Source: Acidobacteriaceae bacterium (lineage in GTDB: Bacteria > Acidobacteriota > Terriglobia > Bryobacterales > Bryobacteraceae). From it: 9,065 nucleotides of DNA. A model generated the notes under the pieces. That model saw only the letters and a list, made by a program, of their open reading frames with translations. It did no database searches and was not told the DNA's origin. Of the stretch, positions 1-5,997 are shown in pieces. Both the position numbers and the translations under genes were made by a program. Position 1 is the stretch's first letter; the number at the start of each line of letters is the position of its first letter. The DNA lies in contig JAFARV010000570.1 of assembly GCA_019245255.1 (NCBI GenBank), positions 1 through 9,065 on the forward strand, written 5' to 3'.

Positions 1-989
1 GTGACATTGATGAGCGCGTCTTCGTGGAGTTCGCGGACCTCGCCCGGGTTGGCCTGCAGGAAGGACATGTAGTCCTTCAGTGTGTCGATGCGGTTCAGCA
101 GCATCCGTCGTGCAATGCGGTGGCGTATGGTGGTGGGCTTGTAGAGCCGGAAGTCTACACCGGAAACGCCTCGCATCAAGCCGATGATGCGGCTGAACTG
201 TTGATCCTCTCCGGGGGCCAGTGCACCTGCTTCGAGCAGCCTGAGGGCGGTGTCGCGAGACTGGTGGCCCAACTCGGCGAGCTGGGCGGCAATGGCGACC
301 GGCGAAGAGACGATATCGACATGATCGGCCGAGATGCTGTGCTGCGGCATTTCCGGGTACTGCGCAGTTTCGGGCGCCTGGACCATGGTGATGCCGCCTT
401 CGCCCTTGATAGCGCGGAGCCCGAGGGCACCGTCGGAATCCATACCGGAGAGCACGACCCCGATAGCGCGATTTTTCTGATCGCTCGCGAGAGAGTAGAA
501 AAAGAGGTCGATGGTTCGCTGACGGTCGTGGGACTCAAGAGAATCGAGTTGAAACACGCCGCGTTCCAGCGTCAATACGGCTTTAGGAGGGATGACAAAC
601 ACACAGTTCGGCTCGACGGCCATTCCGTTTTCGATCTCGTGTACAGCCATTTTGGTGTGGCGCGCGAGAATCTCCCGGAGATGGCTTTTCTGATCGGCAG
701 AGAGATGAGCAACCGCTACATACGCCATGCCGGTATTGTCCGGGAGGCGCTGGAACAGTTCGACGAACGCTTCAATACCGCCGGCCGAGGCTCCGAGACC
801 GACTACGTTAAAGGGAAGCCGCCGGCTTTGCTCCTCTTCCTCGGGTGTGTCGCTTACGATTGCCGCTGTGCCGGGCGAGCCGGTTTGGGCAAAGGACGCA
901 GCGCCGGATTGGCCCGGTTCTAAGAGCTCAGCCTGGCCAAATTCGGAGTCATCTTCGGCTGCCCTGCCGTTTACTGGTTCTTCGGCCAT
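1..989 (-). CDS. CheB/CheR hybrid chemotaxis-type protein, 5' part (runs off left edge)
   Basis: The reverse strand is open from ATG 989 to the window edge (329 codons). Residues 1-58 are an acidic, low-complexity leader with no receiver domain. Residues about 59-245 are a CheB-type methylesterase domain: GLGASAGGIEA with Ser68, VAVAHLSAD with His95 and SGMDSDGALGL with Asp186, which match the Ser-His-Asp triad in order and spacing. From about residue 255 the sequence (FSRIIGLMRGVSGVDFRLYK, then RHRIARRM) is the start of a CheR-type methyltransferase domain, which is cut at the edge. CheB/CheR hybrids usually continue into PAS, coiled-coil and often kinase domains, which cannot be seen here. 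By family the protein would remove and add methyl groups on glutamates of a chemoreceptor-like partner; no receptor or CheA gene is nearby. A weak GGGAA lies 5 bases before the ATG. Family is sure; function and target are inferred. Confidence 0.92.
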   Translation of the reverse strand, partial: MAEEPVNGRAAEDDSEFGQAELLEPGQSGAASFAQTGSPGTAAIVSDTPEEEEQSRRLPFNVVGLGASAGGIEAFVELFQRLPDNTGMAYVAVAHLSADQKSHLREILARHTKMAVHEIENGMAVEPNCVFVIPPKAVLTLERGVFQLDSLESHDRQRTIDLFFYSLASDQKNRAIGVVLSGMDSDGALGLRAIKGEGGITMVQAPETAQYPEMPQHSISADHVDIVSSPVAIAAQLAELGHQSRDTALRLLEAGALAPGEDQQFSRIIGLMRGVSGVDFRLYKPTTIRHRIARRMLLNRIDTLKDYMSFLQANPGEVRELHEDALINV

Positions 990-1092
990 AACTATTCCCA
1001 GAAGATCTTGCCGTCGACGTCGAAAGACGGATGCTTCTATTCAACGCCGGGTATGTCACGTCTTCAAGTCTTTTCTTTATTGTGGCTGAATG

Positions 1093-1117
1093 CTGGCGGC
1101 GCCAGTTGCGGCCGCAA
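1093..1117. repeat. Two abutting inverted repeats in the intergenic region
   Basis: CTGGC-GGC-GCCAG (1093-1105) is directly followed by the perfect 12-base palindrome TTGCGGCCGCAA (1106-1117). They lie in the 200-base gap between the divergent CheB/CheR gene and the small plus-strand gene. They could be an operator or an RNA hairpin; there is no T-tract, so a simple intrinsic terminator is unlikely. Apart from a small CCAC/GTGG repeat at 1140-1152, I see nothing else definite in the gap 990-1189. Confidence 0.4.
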
Positions 1118-1189
1118 AGGGCTCAAATTTTCAAACTACCCACAGTCCGTGGTAATCCCTAGTTCCCTTTCGGCGGCTACAAGCGTAGA

Positions 1190-1621
1190 TTGTTGAGCGT
1201 GAGCCGTACGCCAGCTTACGCTTTTGCTGATCCTATCTCGGCGATCCAGGTCTCAACCGGAGACGATGGAGGCGAGCGACTCGGATTGCTGACCCAGATC
1301 AGACCCGATTCAGGTATCGAAGTCTGCGGGCCGGGATTCAATGCGAAGACTGTGAAGGTGAGGTTTCACGGCTCGCTTTATTTCGTCTTTCGTGAGGACC
1401 TCGAGCGGAGGCTTGGGAGCTTATCTCGAGAGAAAAAACAAGAGGTTGGCAGTCCGGGCGAACAACATTGGCCAGCCGGGTCCTCTACGCGTACGATGCT
1501 TCCAGATAGAGAATCGAAGACCGAACCTGGGATCGGAGGGCCCGGTACGCTAGAAGGTGAGCGCTCTGACTCCGCAAGCGACCGCGTCCGCCTTGCTGCC
1601 CGGGGCGCCGCCGCACGGTGA
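1190..1621 (+). CDS. Small conserved protein of unknown function, with extra C-terminal tail (plus copy of facing paralog pair)
   Basis: I do not recognise a named family. The reason to believe this gene is its likeness to the minus-strand gene next to it: a 40-residue block from GLLTQIRPD (residue 32) to FVFREDL (residue 71) aligns without gaps, 27 of 40 residues identical, and weaker likeness reaches back to R(T/N)PA near the N-terminus. The start is uncertain: TTG 1190 or GTG 1199, neither with a good Shine-Dalgarno; GTG 1199 best matches the paralog's start. After REDLERR the paralog stops within four codons, while this frame runs on for about 70 residues rich in S, G, R, E and A with no recognisable motif. 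That tail may be read-through of a lost stop rather than a selected domain. No signal peptide or membrane segment is seen. The block probably folds as a small beta-rich unit; this is inference. Confidence 0.6.
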   Translation: MLSVSRTPAYAFADPISAIQVSTGDDGGERLGLLTQIRPDSGIEVCGPGFNAKTVKVRFHGSLYFVFREDLERRLGSLSREKKQEVGSPGEQHWPAGSSTRTMLPDRESKTEPGIGGPGTLEGERSDSASDRVRLAARGAAAR

Positions 1622-1632
1622 TGGCTCCGGGC

Positions 1633-1854
1633 TTAGCGGCCGGATTTGAGATCTTCCCGGAACACGATGTAGAACTGGTCGCCGAGCCGCACCTTTACGG
1701 TCTTGTCGTTGAAACCGTCCCCGCAGATTTCGAGAGAAGCATCAGGAGTGATCTGCGTGAGCAGCCCCATGTGCGACGTGCCGTCTTTTTCCATAACAAG
1801 GTGCATGGCACAACAGCGGCGGGATGAATATGTATCCGACGCTGGATTTCGCAT
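1633..1854 (-). CDS. Small conserved protein of unknown function, about 73 residues (minus copy of facing paralog pair)
   Basis: Paralog of the plus-strand gene that ends 11 bases away, so the two are convergent. The conserved block GLLTQITPD...ICGDGFN...KTVKVR...FYIVFREDL fills the C-terminal half, and the protein ends soon after it (KSGR), which I take as the normal family length. The N-terminal part has an RRCC pair. Three starts are possible: GTG 1863, ATG 1854 (chosen, giving MRNPAS) and ATG 1806. GAGGGA just before ATG 1854 is too close to be an ideal ribosome binding site. There is no signal peptide or membrane segment. The retained Cys-Gly, GFN and KTVKV motifs in two diverged copies argue that this is a real protein family. 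Function is unknown; the neighbouring divergent response regulator is the only contextual hint. Confidence 0.65.
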   Translation of the reverse strand: MRNPASDTYSSRRCCAMHLVMEKDGTSHMGLLTQITPDASLEICGDGFNDKTVKVRLGDQFYIVFREDLKSGR

Positions 1855-1953
1855 TTCCCTCACTCTAAGATGATGTATAGTTATCGTCTACTAGGCAGTT
1901 CCCGAGCCTTGAAGGCAATGTGCGAATTATCGCGGCGCGGAGTTTGGTGATCA

Positions 1954-1969
1954 TGGCACATTCGCGGCA
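1954..1969 (+). promoter_or_regulatory. Possible sigma-54 type promoter upstream of the response regulator
   Basis: TGGCAC at 1954-1959 is followed by GC at 1967-1968, giving the GG-N10-GC spacing of -24/-12 promoters. The -12 part reads CGGC rather than the preferred TTGC, so the match is partial. It lies about 100 bases before the response regulator ATG on the same strand. The rest of the 1864-2053 gap shows only an AT-rich patch (TATAGTTAT near 1873) that could serve either divergent gene. Confidence 0.25.
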
Positions 1970-2053
1970 CAGGTTTTCAACCCCCGAAGTTCTGAAGCAA
2001 CAGTCCCGAACCGGTATGGACTCACTGTTGCGAGCAGCCTGCATTCCAGCGTC

Positions 2054-2061
2054 GAGGAGGT
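2054..2061 (+). promoter_or_regulatory. Strong ribosome binding site of the response regulator gene
   Basis: GAGGAGGT at 2054-2061 lies 7 bases before ATG 2069. It is a near-complete Shine-Dalgarno and fixes the start of the response regulator. Confidence 0.85.
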
Positions 2062-2068
2062 CTAAACG

Positions 2069-2707
2069 ATGAAATCGCGAGTCGTTGTCGCTGACGATCA
2101 CACGGTTGTATCGGAGGGCGTACGCGGCATTCTGGAACGCATGGGCTGCCAGGTAGTGGCATCGGTTCTGGACGGGCGGGCCCTGATTTCCGCGGTATCC
2201 GAACTGAAGCCGGACTTGGTCGTGTTAGACGTTTCGATGCCAATTCTGAACGGGATCGAGGCGGCACGGCGAATTCGAACTCAGAATCGCCGCGTGAAGC
2301 TGATCGTGCTCAGCATGCACACGGATCCCGTCTACGTGCGAGAGGCGTTCCGAGTCGGAGCCAATGCCTATGTGGTCAAGAGCGCCGCGGTCTCCGAGCT
2401 GGGCAAAGCGGTGGAAGAGGTAATGCAAGGCCGGAACTACATGACCTCGCGCGTGAACGGGTCGCAACTGAACGCGTTCCTTTCCGGACCGCCGTCCAAG
2501 AGCTTCGGTAATGAATTAACGGAGCGTCAGCGTGAGGTGTTGCAGTTGGTTGCAGAGGGAAAAACCGGCAAGGAGATCGCCGAGGTTCTGCGGATTTCGC
2601 TCAAAACCGTCGAGTTTCACAAGGCGCGTCTTATGGATGTCCTGGGGCTGCACACGACGGCGGAGCTGACGCGCTACGCGGTTGAGCACAAGATCGTAGG
2701 CGTGTGA
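2069..2707 (+). CDS. Response regulator, NarL/FixJ family (receiver + LuxR-type HTH)
   Basis: A two-domain DNA-binding response regulator of 212 residues, normal length for the family. The receiver domain (about 3-120) has the acidic pair Asp9/Asp10, the phosphoacceptor Asp54 in VVLDVSMP, the switch Ser82 in IVLSMH and Lys104 in YVVKSA. The C-terminal LuxR-type helix-turn-helix (about 148-210) starts with LTERQREVLQLVAEG and contains KEIAEVL and the recognition helix SLKTVEFHKARLM. By family, phosphorylation at Asp54 would drive dimerisation and promoter binding in the cytoplasm. No histidine kinase lies beside it, so it is an orphan here. It starts at ATG 2069 behind a strong Shine-Dalgarno after a 200-base leader, and is divergent from the small gene at 1633-1854. 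Identity of the family is very sure; target genes are unknown. Confidence 0.96.
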   Translation: MKSRVVVADDHTVVSEGVRGILERMGCQVVASVLDGRALISAVSELKPDLVVLDVSMPILNGIEAARRIRTQNRRVKLIVLSMHTDPVYVREAFRVGANAYVVKSAAVSELGKAVEEVMQGRNYMTSRVNGSQLNAFLSGPPSKSFGNELTERQREVLQLVAEGKTGKEIAEVLRISLKTVEFHKARLMDVLGLHTTAELTRYAVEHKIVGV

Positions 2708-2710
2708 GTT

Positions 2711-2745
2711 TTAGCACTTAGCCGTTAGCTTTTAGCTCTGAGCTC
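2711..2745. repeat. Tandem heptamer array, five TTAGCNN-like units
   Basis: Five consecutive 7-base units fill 2711-2745: TTAGCAC, TTAGCCG, TTAGCTT, TTAGCTC and TGAGCTC. The period is exact, positions 3-5 (AGC) are constant, and the last two bases vary. The array sits between the stops of two convergent genes (2707 and 2756) and takes up most of that gap. There is no clear stem followed by a T-tract, so I cannot call an intrinsic terminator. I have the impression that such TTAGC-rich repeats are common between genes of Acidobacteriota; that is recollection, not a search result. Confidence 0.8.
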
Positions 2746-2755
2746 GTTGTCCGGC

Positions 2756-5500
2756 CTAATTTTCGGCTTTACCATCCCTGAGCACAACGGCCGCGGTATT
2801 GGCCTCCGCGTTTGCCGCCGCGGCTGTTTGCGACGGTGAATTTCCCGCATAGACCAGCACCATGTGCGTTGGGTCGACGGGATTCTGCGCCGCATAAACA
2901 AGCGCGTCGCGCTCTGAGGCATAGGATTTTCCGGCTGCTTTGAACACATCACCTGCATAGTCAAGACCGATTTTTTCTGTCCACAGCGCAAGCGCCGAAT
3001 TTGTTTCGGGGCGCCCGACGAAGACTACGTCCTGGTGGGCCAGCAGACTGTCCGAGCTCTCGAAATCCTTGTAAATCGGAATCTCGCGCTGGCTTCGTTC
3101 GCGATAGGCAGCCTGGAGCTGCTGAGCTACGTACCGATTTGTGCCCGCTTCGCGCACCGTTCCATAAACGATCACGGACGACGCGAGGCTGTTCCGGATG
3201 TCGCGAGGCAGATAGACCGGACCCGCACCCGGATCCGGAACGAAATACTTCACACCCGCCATATCAAGAAAAGACTGCGCACTGACGGCCTTGGTTGTAT
3301 TGGCATCGAAGTAGCGGCTCATCAACGCCAGAAATGGACCATCGCCCATTTTGCGTCGCAGAGAGTCGAGGAAAAGCGTTCCAGCGGCTTCTTCACTCTC
3401 GAAGCGATTGGAAGGCGTTCCGGGCAAGAGTTTCAGCCTGCGATAGCGAGATTTTTCGGCCTCAATAGCCTTGTCCACGTCGTGAGATTGCAGCAATTGG
3501 TAGTACGCCGCGGATCCGGCTACGAACCAGGTATCGGCACCGCTCGCGGGGAGAAGCCAACCCTTCCACAGTTCATCGGTCCGATCGCGCCACGAAACGG
3601 GCTCAGGTTTTGCAGTCTCTTTCTTTTTGTCCTTAACGTTTGCAGCGTCGAGACGGGCGCGCTCGTTCGCGGCGATCGAAGCGGCCATGGCGCTGGATGG
3701 CTCGGCACTAAATAAATAGTAGCCGCCAGGAAAGAGGCCTTTGTTGGAATCGCGAGGGGGCGTGATGCTCTCATCGGGGCGCCCGAATTCGGCCCAGACC
3801 ATCAGGTGGTTCGCCATATCCGCCGTAGCAATCTTCGAGTCCATGGTGGCGGAAGAAACGAGAGGTCCGCTATCGAAAGCCTTGAACCCGAACTGCTCAT
3901 CGATCTGACCCTTGTAGGTCTTGTAGAGATCCATCCAGGCAAGATCGCGGACTCCCGGCACGTATGGAATGTATTCGGGTGCGCCGTGCGGGTCGGGCAA
4001 GTACTCTAAATTTATGGCGAGATCTTTGGCATTGTTGTCACCCCAGTAGAAGCCGGGCGTGCCGCCGAACCACTCGTCTTTTGAGCTGCGCCAAAGCTTG
4101 ATGTGATTTGTGCCCAGTTCATACATGGCGATCTCATTGTTCTTGGCGTCGCCGATGATCCACTCGTTCGTATAGAGGCCGTTGTTGCGCGTACCGAGCT
4201 GCTGGACAACTTCGTCGATATTGCCTCCGTACTGGATAGCCATACGAGCACGGAACGCAACCGGCGTGCCCTGAGCATTGAACGGGGTTTGGCGGATAGT
4301 CGTCTCGGTCAAGACGATTCCGGCATCGTTCTGGTACCAGTCGGTTCCACTTTCGATGCCACCCGGGTAGCTCTGGATCAGCATGCGATGGCCGCTCTCG
4401 GGCTTGATGTCGAGCATGATATTCGTCTGCTCGGCGAGAGTCTGCGGCCACCAGGTAACATGACCGATTACCATTTTCCCGTCACGTGTGGCACTGCCGG
4501 TAGCTGCGAACGCGCTGCAGTGATCCATCGCCGAATCGCCTTTCCCCGCAGTGGAATCGCGTTTACTGGCGTAGGGCGGCAGATCGAAGTGTGTGCCTTC
4601 AATCCCCGTTGGTGTCATGGGCATCGCTGACGCAAGTTCCCCCATTTCAACCGTGGTGTTGGCGAGCACGATGTCGATGAGGTCGAGCTTGCGGCCCAGA
4701 AACTTCGCTCCGGCAGCATTGGCGCCATCCGTGATGCCCTGCATCTCCTCGAGAATTTCGCGATCGAATCCTCTGAGGAAAAGCGCGTTTGCTGCGGTAC
4801 GATAGCTGTCCCAGGAGTGCTGATCCGCGTTTCCGGAGAGCTCGATTGCGCAGCGTGTCAGATATTCGGGAATCTCGGCGGCCATCAGATATCCGTGCTG
4901 ATACCCGCGATCATACGGCTTACCCTCAATGTGCAGATAGATCCAGCCGGCCGCAGGATAGCGATATGCCGGACCGAAGGTGCGCACCATCTCTCGGGTG
5001 GGCGATGTTCCTTCGGGCGAGACTTCCTCAACGTTGACGTCTTCAAACCAGGCTTTGCCCTCAAGCGTTCCGCCGTTACCGGCTGTAAGAAGGATGCGAT
5101 CGTCCGTGCGAGAGGCGACGAAGCGAAGTGAAAGACGTGTCCACTCGTGAGTGCCGCCGACCGATGCGGAGTGTACGTCGAAGGGCATCGATTCCATCGT
5201 GAGCGCCGCCCCCGATGCAATCGGGGAGCGCCCGCTGTCCTTAACGGCGACGTTTTCCGTACGCACCCAGCCACTCAGCTCGTAGGTCTTACCAAGCGTC
5301 AGGTGAATGGCTTCGGAGCGCGCTGCAGCGTTGGGAGTGGTGACGGTCGCTTCCAGGCGCACCGATTGCTTGTCTCTGTGGTGGACCGAGCGATCGACAA
5401 CAGCGGAACCATGCACTGCCGTCCATGTGTCCTGCTGCGAAAGACTCGCCGCTCCATAAACGGGTAACACAGCACACAAGCAAAGAATCGGTCGAATCAC
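2756..5500 (-). CDS. Secreted multi-domain Ntn-hydrolase, phospholipase B-like / C45-like acyltransferase or hydrolase
   Basis: 914 residues. Residues 1-18 look like a Sec signal peptide with a cut near VYG-A/AAS. Residues about 25-160 resemble a jelly-roll carbohydrate-binding-like domain (YELSGWVR, WTRLSLRF, WFEDVNVEEV). The core, about 185-600, has C45-type GKPYDRGYQHG, the presumed nucleophile Cys328 in DHCSAFAATG, and phospholipase B-like motifs GHVTWW (346-351), SYPGGIESGTDWYQ (377-390), GIVLTETT (394-401) and NNGLYTNEW (439-447). By family, the precursor would be cut before Cys328, which then attacks an amide or ester; the substrate is unknown. Residues 605-640 are a charged linker. 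Residues 640-750 resemble the C-terminal part of M1 peptidases (LFLDSLRRKMGDGPF) without HExxH, and 770-914 hold VIVYGTVREAG and VVFVGRPETNSALALW. The start is GTG 5500 because AGGAGG lies just upstream. The gene may be cotranscribed with the YbjQ gene 51 bases upstream. Fold is fairly sure; reaction is inferred. Confidence 0.85.
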   Translation of the reverse strand: MIRPILCLCAVLPVYGAASLSQQDTWTAVHGSAVVDRSVHHRDKQSVRLEATVTTPNAAARSEAIHLTLGKTYELSGWVRTENVAVKDSGRSPIASGAALTMESMPFDVHSASVGGTHEWTRLSLRFVASRTDDRILLTAGNGGTLEGKAWFEDVNVEEVSPEGTSPTREMVRTFGPAYRYPAAGWIYLHIEGKPYDRGYQHGYLMAAEIPEYLTRCAIELSGNADQHSWDSYRTAANALFLRGFDREILEEMQGITDGANAAGAKFLGRKLDLIDIVLANTTVEMGELASAMPMTPTGIEGTHFDLPPYASKRDSTAGKGDSAMDHCSAFAATGSATRDGKMVIGHVTWWPQTLAEQTNIMLDIKPESGHRMLIQSYPGGIESGTDWYQNDAGIVLTETTIRQTPFNAQGTPVAFRARMAIQYGGNIDEVVQQLGTRNNGLYTNEWIIGDAKNNEIAMYELGTNHIKLWRSSKDEWFGGTPGFYWGDNNAKDLAINLEYLPDPHGAPEYIPYVPGVRDLAWMDLYKTYKGQIDEQFGFKAFDSGPLVSSATMDSKIATADMANHLMVWAEFGRPDESITPPRDSNKGLFPGGYYLFSAEPSSAMAASIAANERARLDAANVKDKKKETAKPEPVSWRDRTDELWKGWLLPASGADTWFVAGSAAYYQLLQSHDVDKAIEAEKSRYRRLKLLPGTPSNRFESEEAAGTLFLDSLRRKMGDGPFLALMSRYFDANTTKAVSAQSFLDMAGVKYFVPDPGAGPVYLPRDIRNSLASSVIVYGTVREAGTNRYVAQQLQAAYRERSQREIPIYKDFESSDSLLAHQDVVFVGRPETNSALALWTEKIGLDYAGDVFKAAGKSYASERDALVYAAQNPVDPTHMVLVYAGNSPSQTAAAANAEANTAAVVLRDGKAEN

Positions 5501-5504
5501 ATGC

Positions 5505-5510
5505 CCTCCT
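5505..5510 (-). promoter_or_regulatory. Ribosome binding site that selects the GTG start of the Ntn-hydrolase gene
   Basis: On the reverse strand AGGAGG (5510-5505) is followed by GCAT and then GTG 5500. An ATG overlaps this start (5502-5500) but is followed at once by TGA, so it encodes nothing. The in-frame GTG, followed by a good signal peptide, is therefore the start. Confidence 0.8.
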
Positions 5511-5551
5511 GACGAGTAACTGTAGCGTACCAGCTATTTCGCTGTCCGAAG

Positions 5552-5896
5552 CTATCTGGACTCTGCCGCGGGTTCTACAACCACCGCGGTTCCATACGCG
5601 AGAACCTCCGTGACGCCATCCATCACGTCATTGGCGTCGTAGCGCATTCCGATAACCGCATTGGCTCCCATCTGCCCGGCGTGCTGAAGCATCAGTTCAA
5701 AAGCTTCTTCTCGCGCCTTCTCACAAAGATTCGTGAAGGCTGTGATGTTGCCGCCAACGAATGTTTGCAGCGAGCCTCCTATGGTGCCGAGTATGGAACG
5801 CGACCGGACCGTAAGGCCGCGCACGATACCGATGGTCCGCTTCACGCGAAAGCCGTGGAGGTCGAAGGCGGTCGTAACCATGGAGGGGTTGATCAT
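5552..5896 (-). CDS. YbjQ/UPF0145 family protein (putative heavy-metal-binding domain)
   Basis: About 114 residues, near the roughly 105-110 usual for YbjQ. Family landmarks are present in order: IGIVRGLTVRSRSI (22-35), FVGGNITAFTNLCEKAREEA (46-65), HAGQMGANAVIGMRYD (72-87) and a final strand YGTAVVV (101-107). Members form small ring-like oligomers; the 'heavy-metal-binding' label is a database name and the real role is not settled. ATG 5896 (MINPSM) is preferred. ATG 5881 (MVTTAF) is equally fitting by length. A longer frame from ATG 5980 would add a CASC-containing N-terminus that the family does not need and that covers the divergent promoter region. There is no Shine-Dalgarno; a -10-like TACAGT lies 7 bases before ATG 5896. 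The Ntn-hydrolase gene follows 51 bases downstream on the same strand. Confidence 0.9.
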   Translation of the reverse strand: MINPSMVTTAFDLHGFRVKRTIGIVRGLTVRSRSILGTIGGSLQTFVGGNITAFTNLCEKAREEAFELMLQHAGQMGANAVIGMRYDANDVMDGVTEVLAYGTAVVVEPAAESR

Positions 5897-5903
5897 CCGT
5901 AAT

Positions 5904-5909
5904 ACTGTA
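5904..5909 (-). promoter_or_regulatory. Candidate -10 box of the YbjQ gene, possibly giving a leaderless transcript
   Basis: Reverse-strand TACAGT (5909-5904) matches TATAAT at 4 of 6 positions and is separated from ATG 5896 by 7 bases. With no Shine-Dalgarno before the ATG, transcription could start at or next to the start codon. No convincing -35 box is seen. Confidence 0.3.
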
Positions 5910-5976
5910 GCGCGTTGGGGCAAGCAAGAGCAGCGTTCGAACAATACAGGATTGCAGCTGGCGCAAACACCCATAC

Positions 5977-5990
5977 CCATATGGCATAAT
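5977..5990 (+). promoter_or_regulatory. Candidate vapBC promoter with overlapping palindrome
   Basis: TGG-CATAAT (5982-5990) is an extended -10 (CATAAT matches 5 of 6), and 7 bases separate it from vapB ATG 5998. The palindrome CCATATGG (5977-5984) overlaps its left part. VapB-type antitoxins usually repress their own promoter by binding such repeats, so this may be the operator; eight bases is short, so the operator role is inferred. No Shine-Dalgarno precedes vapB. Confidence 0.4.
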
Positions 5991-5997
5991 TGAATGT

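Noticed and set aside
24..923. Long open frame of 299 codons on the plus strand
   Set aside because: It lies antisense to the CheB/CheR hybrid, whose catalytic motifs are unmistakable; its own translation shows no family motif.
1..989. Functional pairing of the CheB/CheR hybrid with the response regulator at 2069
   Set aside because: They are on opposite strands with two unrelated genes between, and no shared regulatory site is visible; nothing in the window supports a joint pathway.
1618..1827. Plus-strand open frame of 69 codons overlapping the minus-strand paralog
   Set aside because: It is the mirror of the minus-strand gene, whose protein matches its paralog; the two cannot both be supported.
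2708..2755. Intrinsic terminator between the convergent response regulator and Ntn-hydrolase genes
   Set aside because: AGCTCTGAGCT gives only a four-pair stem and there is no T-tract after it; the tandem heptamer explains the sequence better.
3035..3715. Plus-strand open frame of 226 codons
   Set aside because: Antisense shadow of the Ntn-hydrolase gene in GC-rich sequence; no motif and no ribosome binding site.
5897..5980. N-terminal extension of the YbjQ protein with a CASC motif
   Set aside because: The family starts near MVTTAF, the extension covers the divergent vapB promoter region, and CxxC could arise by chance.
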